Shown: piece after piece, positions 7,950 to 15,180 of the stretch
How the letters are laid out: each line of letters opens with the position of its first letter
How positions within the stretch are numbered: position 1 is the first letter of the stretch
Assembly (NCBI GenBank): GCA_937995505.1
Contig: CALKJV010000119.1
Location: 1 to 21,447, forward strand
DNA from: an uncultured Bacteroidia bacterium
GTDB taxonomy: Bacteria; Bacteroidota; Bacteroidia; SpSt-205
Direction of reading: 5' to 3'
Length of the DNA: 21,447 nt
Notes under the pieces: generated by a model
The model's database searches: none
What the model was told of the DNA's origin: nothing
What the model saw: only the letters and a program-made list of their open reading frames with translations
Position numbers and translations under genes: made by a program

Positions 7950-8945
7950 TCAGGACAGGGTAGGCTTGGAAAGGGACAGAAGTCCTATGGCTTGCCGGAC
8001 CCGCCCAAGGGTCTGCACAGCGGTGGAACGAGCCTTTTCAGCGCCAATCTGTAATACTCGCTCTAACGCCGAAGGGTCCGACCGCCACTCTCGGTAGGCT
8101 TCTCGCTGGGGAGCAAATCGCTCACGCAGCGCTTCAAAAAGGGCTTCCTTCGCTTGCCCGTAGCCATACCCGCCAGCTAAGTAGCGCTGTCGCATCTCCT
8201 CTACCGCTGCTGCGGGCGCTACCGACGCATATAGCCGAAATACCGTACACTTTTCCGGGTCCTTAGGGGCCGCTACCGGCGTAGGATCAGTAACGATGCG
8301 CTTTACCCGCTTATGTAGCTCGTCCAAATCCCCCAGCACATCCAGGGTATTGTCGTAGCTTTTGCTCATCTTACGGCCATCTATGCCAGGCAGTACCATA
8401 ACTTCCTCCCGAAAGACCGGCTCTGGCAGCTTGAAGGTTTCTCCATACGTTCGGTTGAAAGCTCCAGCTATATCCCGCGTAATCTCTAGGTGCTGCTTCT
8501 GATCCTTGCCGACCGGCACAAGCTCAGCCTGATAAAGCAGAATATCGGCTGCCATTAGCACGGGATAGGTAAAAAGCCCAGCGGAAACTTCAGCGAGGTT
8601 GGCAGATTTTTCCTTAAAAGAGTGGGAGTTCGCCAACATCGGGTACGGAGTGAGGCAGCTGAGGTACCACGCAAGCTCGGTTACTTCCGGCACATCGGAT
8701 TGCCGAAAAAACACATGCTTATCGGGGTTTAGCCCACAGGCAAGCCATGTCGCACCGACAGCGTATGTATTTCCTTGCAGCTGGCTGGGGTCTCGGATGC
8801 TGGTAAGCGCGTGTAAATCCGCAATAAAGAAGTAGGCGGGCTCGGATTGGCTCTCTGCTAGCTCAATAGCGGGCGATATGGCCCCCAGCAGATTCCCTAA
8901 GTGCGGCTTTCCTGAGCTCTGTATACCAGTCAGGACGCGGCTCAT
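7950..8945 (-). CDS. trpS: Tryptophanyl-tRNA synthetase
   Basis: A 331-residue class Ic aminoacyl-tRNA synthetase charging tRNA-Trp. The HIGH-type motif PHLGN is at residues 14–18 after GIQSSGK. GKDQKQHLE is at 146–154 and the KMSKS loop (GRKMSKSYDNT) at 190–200. Length is normal for bacterial TrpRS. The ATG overlaps the bTHX stop codon as ATGA (4-nt overlap), indicating translational coupling with the ribosomal protein gene upstream. No separate promoter or attenuator was seen. Confidence 0.97.
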   Translation of the reverse strand: MSRVLTGIQSSGKPHLGNLLGAISPAIELAESQSEPAYFFIADLHALTSIRDPSQLQGNTYAVGATWLACGLNPDKHVFFRQSDVPEVTELAWYLSCLTPYPMLANSHSFKEKSANLAEVSAGLFTYPVLMAADILLYQAELVPVGKDQKQHLEITRDIAGAFNRTYGETFKLPEPVFREEVMVLPGIDGRKMSKSYDNTLDVLGDLDELHKRVKRIVTDPTPVAAPKDPEKCTVFRLYASVAPAAAVEEMRQRYLAGGYGYGQAKEALFEALRERFAPQREAYREWRSDPSALERVLQIGAEKARSTAVQTLGRVRQAIGLLSLSKPTLS

Positions 8946-9067
8946 GCCTGCGACTGCGGCTGAGTGCCCGGATACGGATGTTTATTTTTCGGCTTGCGTG
9001 GACGGAACTTCCCAAACGTGCCTCGCCAGATCTTCCCGCGGCGAGTGCGTCTATCGCCTTTTCCCAT
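8942..9067 (-). CDS. thx: Ribosomal protein bTHX (30S protein Thx)
   Basis: A 41-residue, highly basic protein that begins MGKGDRRTRRGKIWRGTFGK and continues FRPRKPKNK. The first 26 or so residues match the Thermus Thx protein and its Bacteroidota homologues almost residue for residue. Thx sits in the head of the 30S subunit and stabilises 16S rRNA. The C-terminal PYPGTQPQSQA tail is extra compared with the short Thermus protein. The start is fixed by the family motif and by an exact TAnnTTTG box 6 nt upstream (9074–9081). The stop TGA overlaps the trpS ATG. It is too short for most ORF callers' default cut-offs. Confidence 0.95.
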   Translation of the reverse strand: MGKGDRRTRRGKIWRGTFGKFRPRKPKNKHPYPGTQPQSQA

Positions 9068-9073
9068 GGGGGG

Positions 9074-9081
9074 CAAAGCTA
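9074..9081 (-). promoter_or_regulatory. -7 promoter element for bTHX–trpS
   Basis: TAGCTTTG on the minus strand, an exact TAnnTTTG match, separated from the bTHX ATG by six C residues. No Shine-Dalgarno sequence is present. Confidence 0.65.
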
Positions 9082-9097
9082 CAAATTTTTTCCCTTC

Positions 9098-10240
9098 TCA
9101 CGATTCAGCTTGCCATACCCATTGCTCTTCCCGAAAGGATACATGCATTTCGGTGGGGCCTTCCTTCGGCGCTGCTCTCCCGATGACCTGAGCGGCTATG
9201 CCCTGCTCCTGCGCTATGGCTATGATCTCCTCTGCTACCGTCGGCTCTACATACAGCTCTATCCGATGTCCCATGTTTAGCGTCGCAAAGAGGTCGCGCC
9301 AAGGCCGTGCGCCTTCCAGCGCAGCAAAAAGCGGAGGTAGGGGCAGAAAAGCCTCCTTCTCAATGTATGTGCTAGGAAGGTACTTGAGGGCTTTACGCTG
9401 CCCCCCACCGGTGCAGTGTATCACCGCATACAGCTGCGTCCGATACGCCGCATAAATTGCTCGTAGTACCGGCAAGTAGGTACGCGTCGGGCTCGTAAGA
9501 AGGTAGCCTAAGGGATGTTCTCCTATGCGGTCTGAAAGAAGGTATCGCCCTTGATAGGGGTGAGGATGCTCGGGAGATACGCTTTCTGGGAAGCGCTGCG
9601 CATAGGTCGGATGCAAAAGAAGATGACGCACAGCGGTAAGGCCATTACAACCAATGCCGCTATTGTATTCGGTCTCGTAGGTAGCTTGCCCGTAGCTGGC
9701 AAGGCCGATGATAAGTACTTCTTTTTCTGGGCGGCGCAAAGGTAGAAGCTGATTTGCAGGGCAGCGCGCAGCGGCAGTGGCCTCTACCCCGAGGGTGCGT
9801 ACCACATCGGGCATGTCGGCGGTTTCTCCGCCCGCTACTCGCGCTGAAATGCCCCACGTCTCCAATTGCTGTACAAAAGCATATACCCCCTCTATAATCG
9901 CTCGCACCACTTCATCAGGGATGTGGAAGGGATTACGAGTAAGGGTAGTAGAGAAGACAAATCCCTCTACAATGCCGCTACACGCTAAGTCATCGGTATT
10001 CATAACCAGGGCATCCTGAGCGAGCTTATGCCAAAGGGTAAGGTCGCCCGTCTCTCGCCACCAGAGGTAAGTTAGCACACCTTTGGTGCCTACGCCATCG
10101 GCATGAAGGGCAAAGCTATAAGCCGGATCGCCCGCTATATCAGGCCAAACCGCTGCAAAGTATTCCGTACTGTGGCTGGGCAGCCCCGCTAAGAAGGGCT
10201 TGTGCGCAGAAACGCCTAACTGCCGGTACCAATCACTCAC
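9098..10240 (-). CDS. purM: Phosphoribosylformylglycinamidine cyclo-ligase (Bacteroidota-type PurM)
   Basis: 380 residues. AIR synthetase catalyses the ATP-dependent closure of FGAM to AIR in purine synthesis. Motifs: HADGVGTK (46–53), NTDD (81–84), AGGETADMPD (136–145), GLASYGQATYE, then SPTRTY, CTGGG and NMGHR in the C-terminal half. The sequence follows the longer Bacteroidota branch of PurM rather than the E. coli form. I chose the GTG at 10240, giving MSDWYRQLGVSA, the expected family N-terminus. The ATG upstream at 10282 would add 14 residues lying inside mlaD. The start overlaps the mlaD stop by 8 nt (GTGAGTGA), so it is coupled to mlaD. Confidence 0.93.
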   Translation of the reverse strand: MSDWYRQLGVSAHKPFLAGLPSHSTEYFAAVWPDIAGDPAYSFALHADGVGTKGVLTYLWWRETGDLTLWHKLAQDALVMNTDDLACSGIVEGFVFSTTLTRNPFHIPDEVVRAIIEGVYAFVQQLETWGISARVAGGETADMPDVVRTLGVEATAAARCPANQLLPLRRPEKEVLIIGLASYGQATYETEYNSGIGCNGLTAVRHLLLHPTYAQRFPESVSPEHPHPYQGRYLLSDRIGEHPLGYLLTSPTRTYLPVLRAIYAAYRTQLYAVIHCTGGGQRKALKYLPSTYIEKEAFLPLPPLFAALEGARPWRDLFATLNMGHRIELYVEPTVAEEIIAIAQEQGIAAQVIGRAAPKEGPTEMHVSFREEQWVWQAES

Positions 10241-11171
10241 GGTCAGAACGCTTTTTTCGCCCAAAGACAGAGAAATGCACAAACCGCTCGGGATGAAGCC
10301 GAAGCTCGTCTAAGAGAGCTTTGAGGCTGAGGGTAGTTTTGTCCAGGTCGCGGTAGAGCTTACCATCTCGTAAGAAAAGGCCGGCGGTACCTTCTCCTTC
10401 ATTGAGCAGGCGAAGGGTCGTATGCAGCTGGGCAGAGACGGAGTCTACTTGTCGCAGCAGGTGGGGAAGCTGAGCCCCTACTGAGTCGGTAGCCCGCTCT
10501 ACACTGCCTAAGGTGGCTACGAGGCGGGGACGCAGCTCGCTCAGAGTTTTATCCAGCTCGCCTAAGGACTGCCGCAGGGCCGCTGTAGTAGGCGTGAGCT
10601 CCCTACGAGTCTCCGTAGTTAGGGCTTCAATAGACTCCAGCGTGCGCGGGATAGCCCCGCGCTGCTCCAGCAGGGCATTGATATGGCTTGCAGTCTGGTT
10701 GAGCTGCATCAGAAGGGAGTCAAGCCTATCTCTAACGGGACGCACCTCTTGAAGTACCTTGTCAAACATCCCAGTAGCCAAGCTATCCCGCAAGGTGTCT
10801 CCCTCCTGGGCCAAGGTCTGTGCAGAACCGGGTACGATCCAGAGCCCCTTCGTACCGAGGAGGTCCAAGTTGGTAATCGTAGCGCGGCTATCTATGGGTA
10901 GGGGTATCTCGCGCAGTACCTCAAACTCAATAAGCACCTCTCCGGTTTTAGGGTTGAAGCTCAAGTTCTGTACTTGCCCGACCTTGTAGCCGCGGTACAG
11001 CACCTTATCGCTGGTTGAGAGATTATCGGCATTCTGAAAGACAGCGTAGTATGTATTATAGCGCTGGAAAATAGAATGGCCTTTGAGGTAATTTAGCCCA
11101 AAAAAGAGGATGATCGCAGCAGCTACTGCTATGAGTCCGATTTGGGCTTCACGAGAGATGTGAAGTGGCAT
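10233..11171 (-). CDS. mlaD: MCE/MlaD family lipid-transport protein
   Basis: A 312-residue protein. A short cytoplasmic N-terminus is followed by one transmembrane helix (about 10–27). The MCE domain spans about residues 38–117, with the typical GYKVGQV (61–67) and the LLGTKGLWIVPGS end (104–116). A long helical region rich in Leu/Thr/Arg (about 130–280) probably forms the coiled-coil barrel through which phospholipids pass between inner and outer membranes. The usual partners MlaE and MlaF are not here; purM follows directly. The promoter box overlaps the T-tract of the ATP synthase terminator. Confidence 0.88.
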   Translation of the reverse strand: MPLHISREAQIGLIAVAAAIILFFGLNYLKGHSIFQRYNTYYAVFQNADNLSTSDKVLYRGYKVGQVQNLSFNPKTGEVLIEFEVLREIPLPIDSRATITNLDLLGTKGLWIVPGSAQTLAQEGDTLRDSLATGMFDKVLQEVRPVRDRLDSLLMQLNQTASHINALLEQRGAIPRTLESIEALTTETRRELTPTTAALRQSLGELDKTLSELRPRLVATLGSVERATDSVGAQLPHLLRQVDSVSAQLHTTLRLLNEGEGTAGLFLRDGKLYRDLDKTTLSLKALLDELRLHPERFVHFSVFGRKKRSDRE

Positions 11172-11176
11172 CGCTA

Positions 11177-11184
11177 CAAAAATA
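11177..11184 (-). promoter_or_regulatory. -7 promoter element for mlaD–purM
   Basis: TATTTTTG on the minus strand, 5 nt before the mlaD ATG. It is also the T-rich tail of the preceding terminator hairpin (11184–11210). Confidence 0.55.
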
Positions 11185-11210
11185 CGCTGCCCACGAGCTG
11201 TGGGCAGCGT
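11184..11210 (-). terminator. Rho-independent terminator of the acyl-CoA ligase–atp operon
   Basis: A perfect 11-bp inverted repeat (ACGCTGCCCAC / GTGGGCAGCGT) with a 5-nt loop lies 27 nt past the atpE stop. On the minus strand it is followed by ATTTTTG. Strong GC stem plus T run. It closes the ATP synthase gene group after atpE. Confidence 0.8.
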
Positions 11211-11237
11211 GGAGGGAAAACTCGGCTGATACGCTGC

Positions 11238-11477
11238 TTACTTGAGAAAGACGACCAAAATGGCCACTACTTCTGCGATGAGGGCTACCCCTTCAATAAG
11301 AGCGGCGGTGAGGATCATGTTATTGCGGATATCCCCGGCCGCAGAAGGCTGTCGAGCGATTCCTTGTAAGGCAGCAGAGGCCAAAAGGCCAATTCCAATG
11401 CCTGCACCAATAGCTGCGATGCCGGCGCCGATGGCGGCGCCCATGTAGTGTAGCGTAGAGGCTGCTTCTAACCACAT
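11238..11477 (-). CDS. atpE: ATP synthase Fo subunit c
   Basis: A 79-residue hairpin of two membrane helices. Helix 1 is Gly/Ala-rich (GAAIGAGIAAIGAGIGIGLLA). The polar loop is ARQPSAAGDIRNN (41–53). Helix 2 carries the ion-binding carboxylate Glu62 in AALIEGVALIAEVV. The RQP loop and Glu identify subunit c, which rotates as the c-ring with the proton flow. A second acidic residue, Glu69, lies seven residues further in the same helix. The start is the ATG at 11477; a longer reading in this frame runs into atpB and is spurious. It has its own TAnnTTTG box in the 23-nt gap after atpB. Confidence 0.95.
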   Translation of the reverse strand: MWLEAASTLHYMGAAIGAGIAAIGAGIGIGLLASAALQGIARQPSAAGDIRNNMILTAALIEGVALIAEVVAILVVFLK

Positions 11478-11485
11478 ATCGGGTG

Positions 11486-11493
11486 CAAAGGTA
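11486..11493 (-). promoter_or_regulatory. Internal -7 promoter element for atpE
   Basis: TACCTTTG on the minus strand, an exact match, 8 nt before the atpE ATG. A TTG sits 22 nt further upstream in the last codons of atpB, at about the expected -33 position. Would allow extra transcription of the high-copy c subunit. Confidence 0.55.
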
Positions 11494-11500
11494 AAGACTT

Positions 11501-12532
11501 TTAGTGGGACTCCTCCAAAGCCATCCCAATAAAGACCGAGGATAGCATCGTAAAAATGTACGCCTGCAATGCGGCTACCAGCGTTTCTAAGGCCATCACA
11601 AAAAGACCCAAGAGCAGCGAAAAAGGCGAGATCCCAAACCCCACCACAGGCGACTGCAGCGCCGCCGATAGAATAAAAATGAGCCCGATAATAGATAACA
11701 TCATCAGGTGCCCTGCAAGAATATTGGCGAAAAGACGCATCATGAGCGCAAAGTGCTTCGTAAATACGCCGATAAGCTCTATGGGCATCAGGAAAATTTT
11801 GAGTGGCACGGGCATACCGGGGTACCAAAAAATGTGCTGCCAGTAGGCCTTAGTACCATTGAACTGGCCAATAAGAAATGTGAGGGACGACAAAAAGAAG
11901 GTAAGGGTGATATTGCCCATGATGTTAGAGTTTAGCGGGGTAAGGCCGAAAAGGTTACTTAGCCAGATAAAGAAGAACGCCGTAAGGAGGTAAGGCAGAA
12001 AACGGTGGGTATGGTGATGGAGGTTAGGGCGAACGACCTCATCACGCACGAAAAGAATGATGGGTTCCAGAATGCGTGCCATGCCGCGCGGAGGCGCAAC
12101 TCCGATCTGAGCGTAGGTTTTGGCAGCAGAACGCGCTATCCAGAAAAGAAGAAGCCCTACCAGGAGAAGCTGAAAGGCGGTCTTCGTAAGCGAGAAGTCC
12201 AATACAGGCTGGCAGTCCAAAGCGGCTATTTTGCCGTCTTTTGTGAGGGTATAGCCCCGAGGCTCTAAAGAGGCTTGTATCTCCTCTAAGGTGTGACCCT
12301 TCACGAAAAACATGGAAAGCCCTTGCTTAGGGTGGTACAAGATGCGGGGCAGAGGCACGCTGATAGCAAAGTAATGGGTAGAACCGTCTGGATTTTTCCC
12401 CCATGGTATGTCGGTGATGTGCCAATCATAGCTGTCTTTCACATGCTCCAGGATAAAGTCGGTGGAGCCACTACCCCCTCCGGCCCAGGCTACGGAGCCG
12501 AGGGTAACTAAGGTAAGGAGGGTTCGTCTCAT
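11501..12532 (-). CDS. atpB: ATP synthase Fo subunit a, with extended N-terminus
   Basis: 343 residues. Subunit a forms the two proton half-channels against the c-ring. A cleavable-looking signal peptide (1–17, …LGSVAWAGG) and an extracytoplasmic domain of about 100 residues precede the membrane part, as is usual in Bacteroidota. The essential Arg is Arg266 in MMRLFANILAGH; partners Glu316 and Gln323 lie in ALETLVAALQAYIFT near the C-terminus. A His-rich motif (LHHHTH, 171–176) sits before the first conserved helix. The ATG overlaps the atpI stop (ATGA). Confidence 0.95.
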   Translation of the reverse strand: MRRTLLTLVTLGSVAWAGGGSGSTDFILEHVKDSYDWHITDIPWGKNPDGSTHYFAISVPLPRILYHPKQGLSMFFVKGHTLEEIQASLEPRGYTLTKDGKIAALDCQPVLDFSLTKTAFQLLLVGLLLFWIARSAAKTYAQIGVAPPRGMARILEPIILFVRDEVVRPNLHHHTHRFLPYLLTAFFFIWLSNLFGLTPLNSNIMGNITLTFFLSSLTFLIGQFNGTKAYWQHIFWYPGMPVPLKIFLMPIELIGVFTKHFALMMRLFANILAGHLMMLSIIGLIFILSAALQSPVVGFGISPFSLLLGLFVMALETLVAALQAYIFTMLSSVFIGMALEESH

Positions 12533-12879
12533 ACAGGGCCGCGCAAGTTACGAAGAGAGAGGAGAGCCTCGGCGGTCAGAAAGATCCCCAAGCCCAAAAG
12601 ACTTACTAGGAGATAGGGCTTGAGGGCAGGGCTAAAGTACCAAGCCCACACCCCTACCCAGAGCGGGAGGAGCACCAGACGCAGCAAAGTGGGCAGAAGC
12701 AACTGCCCCACACGCTGCGCGCGCTGACGCAGGAGAAAAGATATTCCTGTCAGGGCGCCTATCCCTATCCAGTTCAGCAGGCAAGCCAGGAGCGTGGCCT
12801 CCCCTAAGTGCTTGCCCCAGAGGAGGATCAGCCCTACCCCGCCCAAGGTTATGCCTATCAGAGCCAGCATCGCCTTCAT
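12529..12879 (-). CDS. atpI: ATP synthase I-like membrane protein
   Basis: A 116-residue protein with four predicted membrane helices and few charges, between atpZ and atpB. Length, topology and position match the AtpI-type accessory subunit that assists c-ring assembly; the sequence itself has no signature I can name. I chose the ATG at 12879 (MKAMLALIG), which overlaps the atpZ stop by 4 nt; the longer reading to 12990 runs through atpZ with a basic, non-membrane extension. The stop overlaps the atpB start by 4 nt. Confidence 0.7.
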   Translation of the reverse strand: MKAMLALIGITLGGVGLILLWGKHLGEATLLACLLNWIGIGALTGISFLLRQRAQRVGQLLLPTLLRLVLLPLWVGVWAWYFSPALKPYLLVSLLGLGIFLTAEALLSLRNLRGPV

Positions 12880-13082
12880 AGGCGCACGATTCGCCACACC
12901 ACATGTCCTACAGCTAAAAGACCCCCTACCAGCATGCCGAAGGGGCGAGTACCTGCGTAACGGTCTGCGAGATACCCCAAGGCCAGCCACCCCAGCAGAA
13001 TCCCCGCTATCTCCGTACCAAAAGCTAGAAGGCTTTTCCAGCTATCGGGTGGGTTGGACTTCGGCTTCGGCGTAGAGGGCAT
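12876..13082 (-). CDS. atpZ: AtpZ/AtpI family ATP synthase accessory protein
   Basis: 68 residues. A short Pro/Lys-rich N-terminus is followed by two membrane helices with the family pattern …GTEIAGILLGWLALGYLADRYAGTRPFGMLVGGLLAVGH (LADR…GT.P motif between helices). AtpZ proteins stand at the head of atp operons and have been linked to Mg2+/Ca2+ handling and c-ring assembly. The start lies 41 nt inside the acyl-CoA ligase gene, so the atp genes depend on that gene's transcript unless an internal promoter exists. Confidence 0.85.
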   Translation of the reverse strand: MPSTPKPKSNPPDSWKSLLAFGTEIAGILLGWLALGYLADRYAGTRPFGMLVGGLLAVGHVVWRIVRL

Positions 13083-14853
13083 CTATCGCACTGGCGTATT
13101 GGCTCAAAAGCACGCGGCGTTTGAGCTTAAGGGTAGGCGTAAGCTCCCCTCCTTCAATCGTCCATTCCTTAGTCAGCAGGAGGAACTTCTTGACCCGCTC
13201 AAACTGCGAGAATTGGGTATTGATGCGCTCTACTTCGCTTTGTATGAGCTCTATCACTTTCGGGTGATGTACGAGATCTTCTCGGCTGCTGAAAGAAATA
13301 CCCTGCTCCTGGGCCCACTTCTCTAAGGTGAGGAAGGAAGGTACAAGCAAAGCCGCCGGAAACTTGCGATATTCTCCAATCACCATAGCTTGCTCAATGA
13401 AGAGGGAGCTCTTGAGGGCAGACTCAATAGGTTGAGGCGCAATGTACTTTCCGCCAGCGGTCTTAAAGAGTTCTTTTTTGCGGTCTGTGATGTAGAGAAA
13501 TCCGTCTCTGTCTAATTTGCCCACATCGCCAGTGTAAAACCAGCCCTCTTTGAGCACATCAGCGGTAGCTTCGGGGTTTTTGTAGTAACCCACCATAATG
13601 TTGGGGCCTTTTACGGTGATCTCGCCTTCTCCTTCGGTATAGCCTTCTAGGGGTTCAATGCGTACTTGCACGCCGGGGATAGGCTTGCCGACAGAACCGA
13701 GTCTATGTGCATCAAAGGTATTTACAGAAATGACGGGAGAAGTTTCTGTGAGACCGTATCCTTCCATGATCGGGATGCCTGCGCCCCAGAAGGTACGAGC
13801 GAGGTATTTCGGTAAAGCGGCAGCCCCCGTCACAATCAATCGCACATTGCCGCCGAGGGCTTGCTTCCATTTTTTGAAGATAAGCGCGCGAGCCAGAGAA
13901 AGCTGCAGGCGATAGCCAAGGGAATAGGTAGCAGCTTTTTCGGGATCATAGTCACGCACCAGCCCAAGCGCCCAGAAAAAGAGCGTCCGCTTGAGGCCTG
14001 TGAGAGAATTTCCGGTGGCTAGGATGCGCTCGTATACTTTTTCTATAAGACGCGGCACAGCTGTAAAGACCTCGGGCCGCACTTCCCGCAGGTTTTCTCC
14101 AATTGTGTCCAAACTTTCCGCATAGTAAATCCCTATGCCCATAGAAAGATAACTGTAAAACACCGTGCGCTCAAAGCTGTGATTGAGCGGAAGGAAGCTT
14201 AGAGCTTTGAGGCGAGGTCCAGCCTGCTGCCGAGGTAGCAGGTTAATAGCGCGGATAGTTAGGACATTAGATACGATGTTATGGTGGGTCAGGATGACAC
14301 CTTTGGGCATGCCCGTAGTACCCGAAGTGTAGAGAAAAGTCGCCCAGTCCTGGGGTTGAACGGCCTCCTTGTAGGGGGTTAGGTCTGTCGTATCGCTTTC
14401 TCCTAAGGCCAGAAACTCCCGCCAAAGCGTAGCTCCCGGCTCAGGGTCAAAAACATATACTTTTTCCAGGCTGGGGCAGTTCGGTAGGATAGATTGAACC
14501 TTCTGCCACACTTCCCCTCCCGAGCAGAAAAGTATCCGGCTCTCCGAATGCTGCAGGATGTACTCGTAGTCTTTAGCTACGGAGTTTGCGTACATGGGCA
14601 CTACAATAGCGCCTATCTGAATAGCGCCTAAGTCTATGAAGTTCCATTCTGGGCGGTTAGGGGAGACGAGGGCGACTTTATCGCCTTTCTGGATGCCGAG
14701 CTTGAGGAGGGCGCGGCTTGCGGTATCGGCGATGCGAGCTACTTCTTGGGTGCTGTAAGTTTTCCAGGTGCCGTCTTTTTTAGCGGCGAGGGCATCGGAC
14801 CGAGGCGATTGCAGCTGCTCAGTGAGGAGGTCGTGTAATCGGCGTATCTCCAT
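13042..14853 (-). CDS. Long-chain fatty acid–CoA ligase (AMP-forming)
   Basis: A 603-residue ANL-superfamily adenylating enzyme of the long-chain acyl-CoA synthetase (FadD15/ACSL-like) branch. The P-loop YTSGTTGMPKG is at 175–185, the adenine motif GYGLTETSP at 365–373, the ATP/hinge motif YTGDVGKLDRDGFLYITDRKK at 440–460, and the C-terminal catalytic-Lys region FKTAGGKYIAP at 463–473. It activates fatty acids for membrane lipid synthesis or degradation. It is the first gene of a transcription unit running on into atpZ–atpI–atpB–atpE. The -7 box lies 4 nt upstream, directly behind the rnpB 3' end. Confidence 0.93.
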   Translation of the reverse strand: MEIRRLHDLLTEQLQSPRSDALAAKKDGTWKTYSTQEVARIADTASRALLKLGIQKGDKVALVSPNRPEWNFIDLGAIQIGAIVVPMYANSVAKDYEYILQHSESRILFCSGGEVWQKVQSILPNCPSLEKVYVFDPEPGATLWREFLALGESDTTDLTPYKEAVQPQDWATFLYTSGTTGMPKGVILTHHNIVSNVLTIRAINLLPRQQAGPRLKALSFLPLNHSFERTVFYSYLSMGIGIYYAESLDTIGENLREVRPEVFTAVPRLIEKVYERILATGNSLTGLKRTLFFWALGLVRDYDPEKAATYSLGYRLQLSLARALIFKKWKQALGGNVRLIVTGAAALPKYLARTFWGAGIPIMEGYGLTETSPVISVNTFDAHRLGSVGKPIPGVQVRIEPLEGYTEGEGEITVKGPNIMVGYYKNPEATADVLKEGWFYTGDVGKLDRDGFLYITDRKKELFKTAGGKYIAPQPIESALKSSLFIEQAMVIGEYRKFPAALLVPSFLTLEKWAQEQGISFSSREDLVHHPKVIELIQSEVERINTQFSQFERVKKFLLLTKEWTIEGGELTPTLKLKRRVLLSQYASAIDALYAEAEVQPTR

Positions 14854-14857
14854 GCCG

Positions 14858-14865
14858 CAAATATA
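14858..14865 (-). promoter_or_regulatory. -7 promoter element for the acyl-CoA ligase–atp operon
   Basis: TATATTTG on the minus strand, an exact match, 4 nt (CGGC) before the ATG. It begins 5 nt after the rnpB P1 helix ends, in the T-rich sequence that would release the RNase P transcript. Confidence 0.6.
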
Positions 14866-14870
14866 GCAAA

Positions 14871-15180
14871 AAGGGGGTAGGTGGTAAGCCGGGTTCTGTG
14901 TCTACTCCTGCATTTCTCTGAGCGGCCTACCCGCCGACTATGGGAGCGGTCTTCGTCGGCTGCTTGGCCTTGCGCGGGTCGGGGGTTGCCCTAAGGGGAC
15001 GCTCTTACCGTCCCTTTTCACCCTTACCTGCGGGGCAGGCGGTGTGTTTTCTGTGGCCCTATCCGTCTACCGCCCTTGCGGCGCGGTAGCCCTACCTTTC
15101 AGTAGGCGACCTGCTCCCTCGCGCCCGGACTTTCCTCTGGAGGCGGCTTTCTCCTCCAGCGCAGGAGCCCCTACCCCCTT
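14871..15180 (-). ncRNA. rnpB: RNase P RNA, bacterial type A
   Basis: The catalytic RNA that cuts 5' leaders from pre-tRNAs. On the minus strand the 5' signature GAGGAAAGTCCGGGC is about 35 nt from the start, and the 3' signature ACAGAACCCGGCTTA is close to the end. Helix P1 closes the molecule: AAGGGGGTAGG (15170–15180) pairs perfectly with CCTACCCCCTT (14871–14881). Length of about 310 nt is slightly short for type A but normal for several Bacteroidota. A T run follows the 3' end. The 5' end touches the stop codon of the OmpA-family gene, so the promoter must lie in that coding sequence or the RNA is processed from its mRNA. This accounts for the whole gap between 14854 and 15178. Confidence 0.95.

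Noticed and set aside
11500..11520. GGAGGAG-type Shine-Dalgarno sequence near atpE
   Set aside because: It lies about 30 nt before the ATG, inside the last codons of atpB, far outside the working distance.
11238..11828. 196-codon reading of atpE extended into atpB
   Set aside because: The first 117 codons are out-of-frame atpB sequence; the family N-terminus and the promoter box place the start at 11477.
12529..12990. Longer version of atpI starting in atpZ
   Set aside because: The extra N-terminus is Arg/Cys-rich and out-of-frame with atpZ; the ATGA overlap at 12876–12879 is the more natural start.
14880..15180. Short open frames across the rnpB region
   Set aside because: The region is fully explained by RNase P RNA signatures and its P1 helix.
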